Positions 47,571 to 60,022 of a stretch of DNA of 64,000 nucleotides are shown one piece after another. Numbering within the stretch: the first letter of the stretch is position 1; each line of letters starts with the position of its first letter. Source of the DNA: Euphorbia lathyris (lineage: Eukaryota; Streptophyta; Magnoliopsida; Malpighiales; Euphorbiaceae); the NCBI RefSeq assembly GCF_963576675.1, contig NC_088917.1:31154501-31218500 (forward strand). Reading direction: 5' to 3'. The position numbers and the translations under genes are program-made. The notes beneath the pieces were generated by a model. That model saw nothing but the letters and a program-made list of their open reading frames with translations. It was not told the DNA's origin and did no database searches.

Positions 47571-48070
47571 AAAAAAAAAAAAAAAGAAAAATAAAGAAAA
47601 ATTCCCGATGGGTTGAAAACCCACAAAGGGTGACCTATGCAACAATAAGGGAAATCCCAATGGGTGAAAACCCGAAAGGGCACTCATTTAAAAATTCCGG
47701 GATAGTAAAAGGGGAGGAGAAAAATCGTCGGGATCCGGAAACCGAAAGGCGGGTCCTGGTAACAATAGTTATAACTTGAGCAATTACAAAAACAATGTAT
47801 AAGAGACTAAGTATTTCTGTTGTTTGTAAATAAATAGAGGCATGAATATATTTGACGAGAATGATTGGAATCATTATAATCTACCGAATGCATGGTAATA
47901 TGAATCACGGGTTATACATTTCTTGTCCTACTTTTCACAAAAAGCCTACCTACTATCCACCCCACTCCCTATACATCAGCTATACATCGGAGAAACCCTA
48001 ATAAAAGCTACAAAGCAACAATGAAAGCTACAAAGCAATAATAAAAGCTACAAAGCAATACATAACGAGC
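47571..48070 (+). other. Spacer between pol and the antisense gene of element C
   Basis: Starts with a run of about 16 A after the pol stop. Contains CCCGATGGGTTGAAAACCC-like and CCCAATGGGTGAAAACCC-like near-repeats (47605-47690) and three CTACAAAGCAA copies (48007-48060). The 3' ends of pol and the antisense gene converge here. Confidence 0.6.
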
Positions 48071-51000
48071 CTAATACGGAGGAAAGTCCCAATAGTTCTC
48101 AAAATCTCTCAGGTGTGATGCCCGCTCTGCAGATAGTGCCTCCTCGGCAGCACGCGCTCTCTCATCAGAAACTCGCGCTCTCTCATCAGAAACTCGTGCT
48201 CTCTCATCAGCAGCTCGTGCTCTCTCCTCTGCAGCAAGGCGTCTGATCGACTCATCACGCGCCCTCTCCTCGACGGCAAGGCGACCCTCGGTATCCCGTC
48301 GCATCATCCCCGACCAGTGGTCGTTCCTCTCTTGATACACATGACCAATTCGGGCATCAGCTTCCCGCACTAGCTCGCTCTGTCTCCGCTCGTGGGCATG
48401 CAGATCACTCTACAGAAAAAGAAAAAAAAAGAACAGATAAAAGGCAGCATAGGAAAAAACATAAATCATACATACATGCATACATTTCACTACACTAAAG
48501 TACAGTAATGATACATACCAGGTGATCGGTGCAACGCAAGCTGAGGCGGTCTCGGAGATAACCAGACAGCCCCATGTAATCCGTACAAGTCTCTCTCGTG
48601 GTCAGAGAAGCGTCCGAGGGATCAAACGGGACCCTCGAGGAGAAGATAGGAGAGGCCGCCTCAAATCCCGCGTAAGGTGCCCCGGACTCGTCATAGCAGA
48701 TCGTAGCATAATCTCTCCCATAGTCTGGTATAGGCATGCCTAGGGAAGACCTCTCTGGTCGGGCAGCGCTGGAGGACTCACCAATATAGTAGGGCTGCTC
48801 GCACACTGGCGTCTGAGCCCGAGTGCCGTCGAAGAAATCAGATAAGTGGGCACTCCTCCAGGATCCCTCCTGCAAACAAAACACACCATAAAACCTCTGA
48901 ACATCTCATGAATAAAAGGGGTAAAATAAAAAGGGAATGGAATCACTTACCGGGACCTCCTCCTGACCAAAGACTGCCGCGACAGCCTCCCTCGAAAATA
49001 CATCCGCCACTGGATCCACCTCCATCGCCGCCGTCGGGGCATCCCTCGCGCTCAGCAAAGTAGACAAGTAAGGCTCACGGCCCCCGGCGTGAATCCACAC
49101 CGCTCTACCAACATACCGACGGGTCAGGTCCTGACGAATGACCGATAGTGGTAGGGTCCGCACCGCAAACATAGAGACGGGGATCTCGCCCGGCGTCCAG
49201 TGAGTGTCCCTAACTCCGGTGATGCCTCGATCCCCTAAATACCACCCCCGCACGCAGGGGCCGGTGAGTACACACTACTGCTCCTGGATCATCGATACAT
49301 ATGTATAACCAGGGCCGAAGTCGAGGTCGTCTCATCGGAACTTAATCTAAAAAAATGCACAAAGAGAAAGTCGGAAAGACTCAAACAAAAAACCAAGCAT
49401 GATTAGGCAAAATCTACCTGTGTGAGGGTCAGCGAGTCGATCCGATCCAGAAGCCACGACACTGTCCGACTCCTCTCGGCGCTCAAGTCAAAATCCCTCC
49501 ACTGAGTCATGAAAGGCGGCCTCAGTACTCTCGATCGAGATCGAGACCGGCTGGGAAGGATGTGTCTCTCATACGCCCACACCTGCGGTAAAAACGAGGA
49601 CTAGGAGTGTGAAAAATGCGAAGAAGATAAGACGGATAAGTCAAGAAGGCGTCACGTACCAGCAGAGCAAAGGTATAACCACCGAAGTCCTTGCGCTTCC
49701 GGCAAGTCAGATCCAAAAACTTGTAAAGAAAGGCTAAGCCTGCCCCCGCCCAATCGTAGGAAGCCGCTGCATCCAAATCGCTGAGCGCCTGAATGAGGCC
49801 CGCATGTACCTTCCCGCCCTTCGTGCGGAAAATCGTCTCACTCAGAGCATATACCAAGAAGCTACGAACCGCCAAGTTGGTATCATCAGTCTCGCAAAAA
49901 TCTCGTCTACTCAAGAGGCTCGCGGTGGAAACAAACTTCGCCGGAGTAGACTTGGCGCATAGACGAACTCCCGGTCCAATCAAGGCAGCAAGCCTAGCAG
50001 GGTCGACCCGCGGTCGCATCATACCAAAATGGAAAGGGACGGGAGTGTTGCTCCCTCGTAATCCGGTCAATAGCGAAAAATCTCGAGGCGAGATAGTCAT
50101 CTCCCCAAAGGAAAGGTGGAAGGTGTGGGTCGAATCAACCCACCGCTCACACAAGGCTCGTAGGCCAAAAGGATCGCATACCCCGTTGGTGCGGGGCAGC
50201 GCTGCAATAAAAGGCTCAAAGCCCAACTCACGCACGCGGGCTCTCGCCGGGGCGCCTAGCCTATCATAACACGAGTGAACCTCGGCGGTGGTCCCCGAAA
50301 TCTCAATGAACTAAAAAGGAACAAGATAAGAAAATTTAAATACAGCTCCTAAAGCATGCAATTGATAAGAACGCGTTAACACTAGGTATTCTTTCATTTT
50401 CTAACCTAGAGACATCCGGTCAGTTAGGACCAATTTTCTGTAAAAATCTCTCCTGTAGGGTCATTCACGTAAGGTTTAGTCAATTCTTTAATCCACCCTC
50501 GTCTGCGGTGACGAGGAGCATAGATTAGGCTTTACTATTCACGTGCATTAGTTAAGTTTTTACTATTCACATTTTCACTATTCACGTTTACTATTCACGT
50601 GCATTAGCTAAGTTTTTACTATTCACGTGCACTATTCACGTTTTTACTATTCACGTGCCCTATTCACGTTTTTTACTATTCACGTGCCCTATTCACGTTT
50701 TTTACTATTCACGTGCATTAGCTAAGTTTTTACTATTCACGTGCACTATTCACGTTTTCACTATTCACGTGCCCTATTCACGTTTTTACTATTCACGTGC
50801 ATTAGCTAAGTCTTTACTATTCACGTTTTTACTATTCACGTCTTCACTATACACGTCATTTTTACTGTTAGCATGCATAAATTCGTAGTGTCACTATTCA
50901 CATGCATATAGCGCGCATTCTTATAAAAATAAACGGGTGTTACTTGTAAATAAAGGAATTCACATTTTCTAGCTAAAGTCCTCTAAGGCAGTCTAAGGGT

Positions 51001-51192
51001 TAGCATGCAAATCATGTTCGTATAGGAATGCTAAAGCCTAGAGTTCGAATCGAATAAAAGTGAGAAATTACTTACCTCGTTGCAGCGTATCCTGCTCAAA
51101 TGCGTCGTAGGGTCGTGAAAGGTATCCACTCTATCTAGGTTTACGTAAACCTCGTCCATGCCTCTAGTGCCATCCCATTCATCTAAATCCAT
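48071..51192 (-). pseudogene. Antisense plant-mobile-domain (PMD) gene inside element C, six exons
   Basis: Proposed exons: 51192-51076, 50310-49660, 49582-49418, 49346-48951, 48869-48519 and 48409-48071. Every intron is GT-AG (765, 77, 71, 81 and 109 bp) and every one is phase 0; the coding total is 673 codons. Exon 2 shows the plant mobile domain: ALCERWVDSTHTFHLSFGEM, SPRDFSLLTGL, then YDWAGAGLAFLYKFLD. Splicing to exon 3 creates FALL-VWAYERHILPSR, the expected family continuation. The last exon is a charged coiled coil with repeated (V/A)SDERAR units. Two stops in exon 4, TGA 49332-49334 and TAG 49275-49277, fit lost tryptophans. PMD proteins include the Arabidopsis MAIN/MAIL1 silencing factors and transposon-borne forms. 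Antisense ORFs are known in Tat elements; the function here is unknown. Confidence 0.85.
50535..50865. repeat. ACTATTCACGT minisatellite in intron 1 of the antisense gene
   Basis: About 18 copies of (A)CTATTCACGT spaced 13-28 bp, forming a higher-order pattern with GCATTAGCTAAG inserts. Many copies read CACGTG, a perfect E/G-box. Confidence 0.9.
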
Positions 51193-51279
51193 CCCGAGAA
51201 TAATCCAAATTGAAGTCTAGTGAGAGAAAGAGGAGAGAGAAGGTGTGGGGTTGAAATGAAACCCCACCACCTTATATAG
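51193..51279 (-). promoter_or_regulatory. Promoter and 5' UTR of the antisense PMD gene
   Basis: On the minus strand CCTATATAAGG (TATA box at 51279-51272) lies 80 bases before the ATG. It is followed by a pyrimidine-rich patch (CTTCTCTCTCCTCTTTCTCTC), typical of plant core promoters. Confidence 0.75.
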
Positions 51280-51623
51280 GAAAAAGGGAATGGCATTCCC
51301 GTAAATAGTGAAAAAAGTACGATTTGACATAAAGGTAAAAAGTAAATAATTAATTACTAGGTGCACAGACCTCCGATTGGCAGTCCGTTTCAGCCTGCAT
51401 TTCTCCCAGACAGCGACCAACATTATCAAGATATGAACTCCAGACCACAGTCATTTTTTACAGAACAGCGACACCAGTCAAAATACAGACGACAGTCAAC
51501 AGAAGAACAATCATTAGTCTATATCATTTCAAACTAAAACATGTTCCCATTGAACCTCTGAGATGAAAGCTCTAGTGAGAAAATACAGACAATAGTGTTG
51601 TAAGAAAATCCAGAAACAATCCC

Positions 51624-52062
51624 TGCTTTTGAGCCATCTGACTCACGGTCGCAGACCGGAGTTGCTTTTGAGCCATCTGACTCGCGGTCGCAGACCGGAG
51701 TTGCTTTTGAGCCATCTGACTCGCGGTCGCAGACCGGAGTTGCTTTTGAGCCATCTGACTCGCGGACGCAGACCGGAGTTGCTTTTGAGCCATCTGACTC
51801 GCGGTCGCAGACCGGAGTTGCTTTTGAGCCATCTGACTCGCGGTCGCAGATCGGAGTTGCTTTTGAGCCATCTGACTCGCGGTCGCAGACCGGAGTTGCT
51901 TTTGAGCCATCTGACTCGCGGTCGCAGATCGGAGTTGCTTTTGAGCCATCTGACTCGCGGTCGCAGACCGGAGTTGCTTTTGAGCCATCTGACTCACGGT
52001 CGCAAACCGGAGTTGCTTTTGGGCCATCTGACTCATGGTCGCAGACCGGAGTTGCTTTTGAG
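51624..52062. repeat. 39-bp tandem repeat, about 11 copies, in element C
   Basis: The unit of 39 bp (13 codons) begins TTGCTTTTGAGCCATCTGAC and includes TCGCAGACCGGAG. Copies differ at 0-3 bases. Because 39 is a multiple of three it is open on both strands (SQMAQKQLRSATA on the minus strand), which makes spurious ORFs. A tandem array 3' of pol is known in the related Retand group. Confidence 0.93.
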
Positions 52063-52225
52063 CCGTTTTTACCGAAGATTGTAGACTAAGGTAGCTATTG
52101 AGCCATCATCCTCGCAGTCGCAGACTAGGGTAGCTTTTGAGCCGTTTTTACCGAAGATTGTAGACTAGGGTAGCTATTGAGCCATCATCCCCACCGCCGT
52201 AGACCAAATCGCTCTAGAGCCGTTC
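52063..52225. repeat. Older diverged repeats beside the 39-bp array
   Basis: Two copies of a block of about 75-78 bp (GAGCCGTTTTTACCGAAGAT and TAGCTATTGAGCCATCATCC) that look like two diverged 39-bp units each. Confidence 0.7.
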
Positions 52226-52472
52226 TCATCGCAGTCAGCCAACGTAGGCCGGAGTCGAAAAGGGGGACATTCGCCAACAGCCGATTCAGAGGCAGCACGG
52301 TACAACCCAAAGCAGAGTCTGAAGAAATCAAAGAACAACGCCGGAGCGCGCAGCGCAAAGGTCAGGTATGCTCCCTCCTACTCTTTACGTGTATTTTACT
52401 TTTATATGTTTTACATTGCATGTGTTGCGTTAGCAAAAAACGTTTTCGAAACACACACATCACTGTCAAAAT

Positions 52473-52489
52473 AGAAAAGTAGGGGCAAC
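52473..52489 (+). other. Polypurine tract of element C
   Basis: AGAAAAGTAGGGGCAAC directly precedes the 3' LTR. Confidence 0.65.
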
Positions 52490-55464
52490 TGTAGACACCG
52501 AGTCGGAGGACCTGTGACGAAAACCTGAAAACAAGACGGTTGAAGCGATTGATTCCGGAAGTTTTGAAAAATATATAAAAAATAATAAGCGAAGGAAAAT
52601 TAGCGGCACGGCGCGGGTGCTTAGCGGCATCCGGCACGCGGACGACAATGGTCGAACGCCCGCTCGGCGGCGCGGGACGTGCGCTCGGCGTCCGTCGGAC
52701 GCACCGCAAGTGGCACGCTCTCGACGTCCGAGCAATGCCCGGGTCCGGTGGCACGGGGCGCGCTCTCGTGGGCCGCTGAGCGCACGTGCCCGGTAGCGCG
52801 AAGCGCGCGTTCGGCGGCCGCGACGTATGAGCGTCCGGCGGCGCGGGACGCGCGCTCGACGGCCGCAGGGTGCGCACGCCCGATGGCTCGAGGCACGCCC
52901 CGAGGGCCGTCGGGCGGGCCCCCAACCACGTCGGGCGAACGCCCGACGGAGGTTGGGCGCGGGCGCCCAACCTAGCGTTGGGCGATCGCCCAACGATTGT
53001 TGGGCGATCGCCCAACAAATGTTGGGCGGCCGCCCAACCCCAATGGGCGACGCCCAATTTCTTTTGGGCGTCGCCCATTGGTCCGGGGACCCGTTTGCCT
53101 ATAAAAGGCACGGATCCCCATGCAAAAAAAAGAGGGGGGGGAGAAGGGAGAGCTTCTCACACTAGAATATTTTTTCTAGAGAGAAGAAGTTGATTTTTTT
53201 AGGAGAAAACATTTTTTTTCCTAAAAATTGAAAATCTCCAAATTTCCTAAGTTCAATTTTTACTAAATTTTTCATAAAAAAACGGAAGCTCGCGGTTCGT
53301 GGAATCAATCGGCTTCGACTGTTAGATACCGAATTCAAGGTATTATCCGAGGACTAGACTCTTTATTTTATTTAAGTTATTCTCTTCTTCTATTTATTTT
53401 TTTATGCTATAGTTTTTATTCATTTAGTTACTTATTTATTTTGTCACACTTTATTTAATTAGCGTATTTATTTAATTTTCACTTCGTGTTGAATAAAATC
53501 CGGTTTTGTTTTAAAATAAAAAACCTCGTTTTAATATCCCAATACGAACCGTGATCCAATAAAAAGGTAGTTCGGGTGTCGAAAACGTTGTAATTATAAA
53601 TTTTTAATTTAAAAGAAATTTCCCGAATAACGTTTTAAAATAAAAACATCGTTTTAGGAACTTACGTTTTCGACTATGATCCATTTTTGGTAGTTCGGAA
53701 ATCCAAAACGATTGAATTAGATTTAATTTAAAGCTTTTGAATAAATCTGGAAACATTTAGGAGTGCTGCTGTAATTTACCTATTCTGTCACTAAATGCTG
53801 TTTACCGACGGATTTTCCGTCGGTAAATCTGCCAAAATGTAAAAAATGTCATTTCAGTCCCTTTTTCTTAACTTTTAAGCTTTTGATCCTTAGTATATAT
53901 ATGTATAATTACGTAATATATGTTTTTTAAATTATTTTAGAACTTTAGCATATATATTTATTTTAGAATATTTGTATATCATTTTTATTCTATTTTACAA
54001 TATGAGTATAAGTATATATATATATGTATTTCCTTTTTATTGATTTAGGCTATGTTTTGAATATTAGTTACTTGATATTTTGAGAAATAATGGATAAATA
54101 TTAGTATGTGTCATTTTTTATATTTAAAACTATATTAGTTATGTATATATATATATAGTTTTGGGATATTTGGGTTATCTTGATTATTGAATGAAATTAT
54201 TTTTGGGTAAATGTTATTTTCTTAGTTATAGGATTTACTTACTATTTTCACATTTTCAAAGTATAGATATATTGTACCTATTATTTTTATATACATATAG
54301 TTCCTTTTGTATTAACTTTTATTTTCATATTCTATTTTTGATTTAAATATATATATATATATATATGTTAGAATTGCTTTCTTTATTCTTTTGAGCTTAA
54401 TCATGGGTCCATGTTTCAAGTGGACTTTGTTTGAGTATGGATGGTGGTTTAAATGGGTTTATTATGGTAATTATAATTAGTAAAGAGTCCATTAAATAAG
54501 TGGGGAAAATAAATCACAAAAAGAGAGTTTTCAATTGAATTATTTAAACTAATGAGTTTTTAGATTTCTAATGTAAATAAATAGAGTCATTCTTATTAAT
54601 ATTTCAAATCGTTTCTCAAAACACCACGTTTTAAAACCTTAATCCGTTCCAAAGGCGGATTAAATGATCATTGTAATTAAAATCGTTTTCTTTGTGAATA
54701 ATAGAGTTTTGAATCATTTTCTCAAAGAATTTGTACAAAATAAAATTGACTTGTATGTTTAAACCATGTTTTCTCATTAAAAGGTTTTTATCTCAAACGT
54801 TTTTCAAATACTCGAGTCGTTCCAACGGCGATTCGGGTAAATTTCATCAAATGGGGTTTTAAAACGCATCTAAATCGTTCCAACGGCGATTAAGGTGCGA
54901 ACCATGTAAATGAACTCGTTTTGGGGGAAATAAGTTAATGTGGAATGAACCCACAACATCACATTTAATACGGGTGTAAATAAATCACTTCTTTCTGCCT
55001 CCTTTCTGTGTATGTATAAACATAAATGGGTGATTCTTTACTGATGTGGCTTTTCAATAATATATGCTCAAAACGGTTTCTAAAAAGAGAAAGAAAAGGG
55101 TTTCAAATGAATTTTAAACTTAAAGAAGTATACGATTAGTCCGTTATCGCCTAACATGCTGAGTAGGAGGCCGGTGGTTCATAACCGGGCGATGTCGGGG
55201 TGCCTAGTAGCCTTTCTCCAGAAAGGAGCTAGCCTTCTCATCTCGTACCTAAGTTTCCCGAACCCACACCGGTCTCCCGCAAGGGATCGGTGTTCATTTT
55301 CCCATTCGTGGGTGGCGACTCTTCCATATCTTTGAGCTCCGGTCCTGCCGAGCAGCTTGATTCCACGATTGGTTGCTTTCGGCGCCAATCACCGCTTACG
55401 TCGCCATGAGGTTGTCCACCCCCCGGTCCGCCCGGGAGATTAGGCCGCGGCACCTCGTCTAATA
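52490..55464 (+). repeat. 3' LTR of element C
   Basis: 2975 bp, TGTAGACACC...GTCTAATA. The final CA has become TA, which is why the end is fixed by the GCCGG duplication at 55465-55469. It retains a 12-bp-arm hairpin (TTTACCGACGGA and its inverse, near 53800-53830) of which the 5' LTR has only one half. Confidence 0.93.
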
Positions 55465-58400
55465 GCCGGTGAGACTTTACCAAGCCAATTTGGCAAAGCT
55501 ATGTGATAGGCATTGGCATTGACCTTCTTGGTGATCTTATATGGCCCGTACTTTCTTGGTCGAAGCTTGCTGCTTGTGGCGTTGGCGAGTCTCTCTTTTC
55601 CCAAGTGTACCATAACCTCATCTCCTACTTCAAACTGTAGGTCCCTGCGGTGCTCATCTGCCTTAGCTTTTAGTTTCTGGTTTCTCACCTCAAGAGTCTC
55701 CTTCACCTCTTGGTGCATCTGGACATAGTCTTTGGCTAGCTGGTTTGCAGTCATGTTTTCGTTAGGAAGATGGGCTATATCAAGGACGTGATTCGGGGTC
55801 TTAGTGTATACCACCTCAAAGGGTGACTTCCTAGTTCCCGAGTGTATAGATCCATTGTAGGCGAACTCAGCTTGTGCTAAAACCACGTCCCACATCCTGG
55901 GCTTATCCTTACATTTGCTGCGCAGTAAGTTTCCCAGAGTCCGATTGACCACTTCTGTCTGTCCGTCTGTCTGAGGGTGGGCAGTGGTACTAAACTTCAG
56001 AGAAGTATCAAAAAAAGCCCACAAGGTCCGCCAGAAGTGACTCAGGAACTTTGTGTCACGGTTTGAGACAATGCTCTTTGGTACACCATGTAGTCTGACA
56101 ACCTCTTTGAAGAATAGCTTGGTAGTCGCTGAGGCATCGTTAGTCTTACGGCATGGTATGAAGTGTGCTATTTTCGAAAATCGGTCAACAACCACAAAGA
56201 TGGAATCCATGCCTCTCTGAGTTCTGGGTAACCCTAGGACAAAATCCATGGACAGATCCTCCCATATGGTTTCTGGTACAGGCAAGGGTAGCTGTAAGCC
56301 AGCATTTGTAGCATGTCCTTTGGCGGTCTGGCAGATATAGCATCGTTCTACCAGGTACGCCACATCTCTTCTTATTTTGGGCCAGAAATAACGGGAACTC
56401 ACTGCTGCATATGTCTTGTCTCGCCCAAAATGTCCCCCTAGGGATCCGCCATGTAGATCTCGGACCACCTTCTCGCGGATAGAAGTGCAGGGTAAACAAA
56501 GTTGGTTGCCCCTCATTAGGTACTCATCCATCAAGTGATACGCCCCATCCCCAGGTTGGCGCTGGCACTTCTCCCAGATACTTCCAAAGTCAGGATCCTC
56601 CAGGTACTCTCCTCTGATGTGTTCGAAACAATCGGTCTCCAGGTTGACTGTTTTTATTAGTGCAACCCTCCGACTCAAGGCGTCCGCCACTATGTTCTGT
56701 TTTCCTGCCTTATGGATAAGCTTATAGGGGAACTTATCTATGAAGGCAGACCACCGGGCGTGCATGGCGCTTCGAAGTTGCTTCTGACTTCCCAGGTATT
56801 TGAGAGCTTGATGGTCAGTGTAGAGGATGAACTCTTTTCCCACCAAGTAATGTTCCCATACTTTCAATGCCCTCACTACAGCATATAACTCTTGATCATA
56901 CGTTGCCCACCTTTGCCGTGCCTCACAGAGCTTCTCACTGAAGTATGCAATGGGCCTCTTTTCTTGCATCAAGACACCACCAATCCCAATTCCACTGGCA
57001 TCACACTCAACTTCAAACAGTTTGTCAAAATCGGGATACGCCAGCACTGGCACTGTACTCAGCTTTTCCTTGATCAAGGTGAAGCTCTCTTCTTGGGCGT
57101 CCGCCCACTCGAACCCCTTTCCCTTCTTCAAACATTCCGTCAACGGGGCCACTATGGAAATGAAGTTCTTAATGAATCGGCGATAAAACGTTGCTAGCCC
57201 ATGAAAACTCCTGATATCCCCCACGTTCCTTGGAGTAGGCCATTCTCGGATGGCTCTGACTTTCTCCCCATCAACTTGGATTCCACTCCCGCTGAACACG
57301 AATCCAAGGAAAACTAAGCTCTCCATGACAAAGTCACACTTCTTGGTGTTGGCGTATAGTTGGTGTTTCCTTAACAGGTCAAACACTGTCTGCAAGTGCT
57401 CTTCATGTTCCGCCAAGGTCTAGCTGTGGATCAAAATGTCATCAATATACACAACTACGAACTTCCCAATCACTGGGTGAAGCACCTGATTCAACAGTCT
57501 CATAAAAGTACTAGGGGCGTTGGTCATCCCAAAGGGCATAACTAACCATTCATACAATCCATCTCTTGTCTTGAAGGCAGTCTTCCACTCATCCCCAGAT
57601 CGGATTCGTATCTGATGATACCCACTCCTGAGATCAATCTTGGAGAAGACTCGAGATCCGCCAAGTTGGTCCAACATGTCATCCAACCTTGGAATCGGGA
57701 ACTTATACTTGATGGTGATCTTGTTAATAGCCCTGCTGTCAACACACATCCGCCAAGACCCATCCTTCTTTGGTGTAAGTAAAGCTGGAACAGCGCAAGG
57801 ACTCATACTCTCCCTAACGTATCCCATCTCGATGAGTTCCTCCACTTTTTGCCTCATGACATCATTCTCCTTTGGGCTCATTCGATAATGTGGGAGGCTT
57901 GGAAAACTAGCCCCAGGCACCAGATCGATATGATGTTGGATATCTCTCAAAGGTGGTAACCCACTCGGTAGTTCGTCGGGGAACAGATCTTGATACTCGC
58001 CAAGTAGGCGGGTCACTTCATTCGGCATCTCTCTTTCGCCCCTTCGGGCGGCCTCGTGATTCGCCTTAACCATCACCACATACACCATCTGGCTCTCCTC
58101 ACATTCGCTGACGAACGATTTGTGTGTAGGACAGACTACCAAGGTAGACTTCTCGTCGGCCTTTGGCTCTCTCACCATTGGTGTAAGGACAAACTTCACC
58201 CCATTCTTCACAAATCTGTAAGTGTTCTCTCTTCCGGCGTGGGTGGCGTTGTTATCAAACTGCCAGGGTCGGCCCAACAATAGGTGGCATGCGTCCATGT
58301 CGACTACATCACAACAGACTTCATCATGATAGTTACCAATCTCAATCGGTACCTTGCATCTCTGGGTCACCCTCAACTCGCCCACGTTCTTGATCCATCC

Positions 58401-59981
58401 CACCCTGTAGGGATCAGGGTGCGCCTCTACCAACAACCCGAACTTCTGAACGGCGCTGCTACTCACAATGTTCTCTTGGCTCCCACTATCTATTATCACA
58501 TTACATCGCCCTCCCTTCACAAGACAGCGGGTCCTGAATAGTCGGTGCCTCTGATCGCCCTCTATCCGGCTGGAGACTAACAAACGCCGTACCACATGAA
58601 TGGCGTACCTCTCTTCACCCGCCACCTCATCATCTTCTCCCAAGGGTTCACAAAATACTTCATCCTCTTCGTCATAGTCATCTTCATACCTCTCCACCAT
58701 GTTGGCGCTCTTCCTTCTAGGACACTCGTTGGATCTATGTCCTGGCTCATTGCACCGAAAACATTTGAAAGGTGATGGCCTTGCATACGGATTGTTGCTC
58801 TTGGGTGGTATAGGTGCTTCTTTGTATGGTCTAGTATCTCCAACGGATCCCCTTCCCACACTATTAACCTTGGCCCCACTGGCACTCGCCACCTGCTTGC
58901 CTTTGTCGTAAGACTTCACGTTATCTCTTCCCCTAGGCGTATACTCAGTAGTGGCGGATCTTCTGGATCTCCCGGTCAGTTGGGACTCAGCCTTGAGGGC
59001 TAAATTCCTAGCATCTTGTACTCTAACCACCATCTGTGTGCCAATATGATCCTGGATATTGTATCTCAACCCTTCTAGATACCTAGAGGTCTTTTGGCTT
59101 TCAGTTTCAGACAGGTTGGCTCTCGCCGAAAGCCTTAAGAACTCAGAGGTATACTCATGGACACTTCGGGTCCCTTGAGAGCATCCTCTGTAGGAGCTGT
59201 AGATATACTATTCGTAGTCCGACGGTAAGAACCGCTCCCTCAGCATCGCCTTCATCCGTAGCCAAGATCTAATCGGATCTATGCCCCCTCTTCTCCTCTC
59301 TTCCCTCATCTGATCCCACCAAACTGATGCGCCACCCTTCAGGCGATACGCCACCAGTCTAACTTTCCTCTCATCAGGAATACCAGCATACTCAAAGAAA
59401 CGTTCAACTTCCGATAACCAATCTAAGAACCCCTCTATATCCAATTCGCCTCCAAAAGACGGTAAGTCTATTTTTAGCTTAAAGGCGTCATCTCTATCAA
59501 AGTTCCCTAGATCTGGTTCTGCCCTAGCAATACCCACACGTCTGTCGTCAATCGGACCACCATTCCTCACAGTTCTAAAGGCACCATTATCCCCAATATC
59601 CTCAAAATCATCACTATCACTATCAGCGTTATGTACAAGGACAAAGTTGGGTCTTCTTACCTCAGGATCCCTAGGACCCATTCGTGGAAGTTGGACATTT
59701 GCCAATGGTAGTCGAGGTGGCGTGGGTTGCCTTTGGGGTCGTGGTTCAAGGACTCCTTCCCTCCTCTGGTCGGACTCCCCGGCGGCTGGTCTGACCACTG
59801 CACGGATCTCCAATCTGAGGTTTTCCAGGGAAGCGGTTAGCTCCTGGAACCGTTGGTCGTTTTGTTTCTGCCGCTCAAGGCTGGCCTGGATTTGTTCCGC
59901 GAGGTGCTCTCTCAGCTCCTCATATCTCCGGTCACTGGTTTCCATGGAATCTTGCGGTTGTCGGGGTTGAACCATTTCCAA
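55465..59981 (-). pseudogene. Chromovirus D gag-pol
   Basis: One frame runs from the ATG near 59981 down to element C. Gag (59981-58700) has a helical N-terminus, the capsid domain (FLDWLSEVERFFEYAGI, VAYRLKGGASVWW) and a zinc knuckle [14 protein letters not shown]. The protease has [12 protein letters not shown] (about 58480). RT has [12 protein letters not shown] and YIDDILIHS (about 57430), followed by RNase H ([24 protein letters not shown]). Integrase has HFGRDKTY...CYICQ, D (MDFVLGL), D (SNRDTKF) and E (GQTEVVNRT). In-frame stops are TAG at 59208-59210 (glutamine expected) and TAG at 57420-57422 just after YIDD. The end [10 protein letters not shown] is cut by the insertion of element C. 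Confidence 0.92.
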
Positions 59982-60007
59982 AAGAAGTTTCGGGTCAGGA
60001 AATGATT

Positions 60008-60020
60008 GGCTCTGATACCA
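60008..60020 (-). other. Primer binding site of chromovirus D
   Basis: TGGTATCAGAGCC on the minus strand, two bases from the LTR end: initiator-Met tRNA type. Confidence 0.85.
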
Positions 60021-60022
60021 AC

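Larger units (their letters stand above)
35224..55464 (+). mobile_element. Tat/Ogre-like Ty3/gypsy retrotransposon C, 20.2 kb, complete
   Basis: LTRs are 35224-38245 and 52490-55464, flanked by a perfect 5-bp duplication GCCGG (35219-35223, 55465-55469). The order is primer site TGGCGACTCTGCTGGGGA, a 1.9-kb leader, gag, extra capsid-like modules, protease with G-patch, RT, RNase H, second RNase H and integrase. An antisense spliced PMD gene, a 39-bp tandem repeat, a polypurine tract and the 3' LTR follow. The primer-site type, size and second RNase H place it among large Tat (Ogre/Retand-like) elements. The LTRs differ by roughly 1-2% by eye plus length changes in repeat arrays, consistent with arrival after the chromovirus it split. 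Confidence 0.95.

Noticed and set aside
51624..52062. CRISPR-like regular repeats
   Set aside because: Direct head-to-tail repeats without unique spacers in a plant genome; a minisatellite.
51572..52084. Repeat proteins SQMAQKQLRSATA (minus) and SHLTRGRRPELLL (plus)
   Set aside because: Both come from a 39-bp tandem repeat whose length is a multiple of three; coding on both strands at once argues against either.
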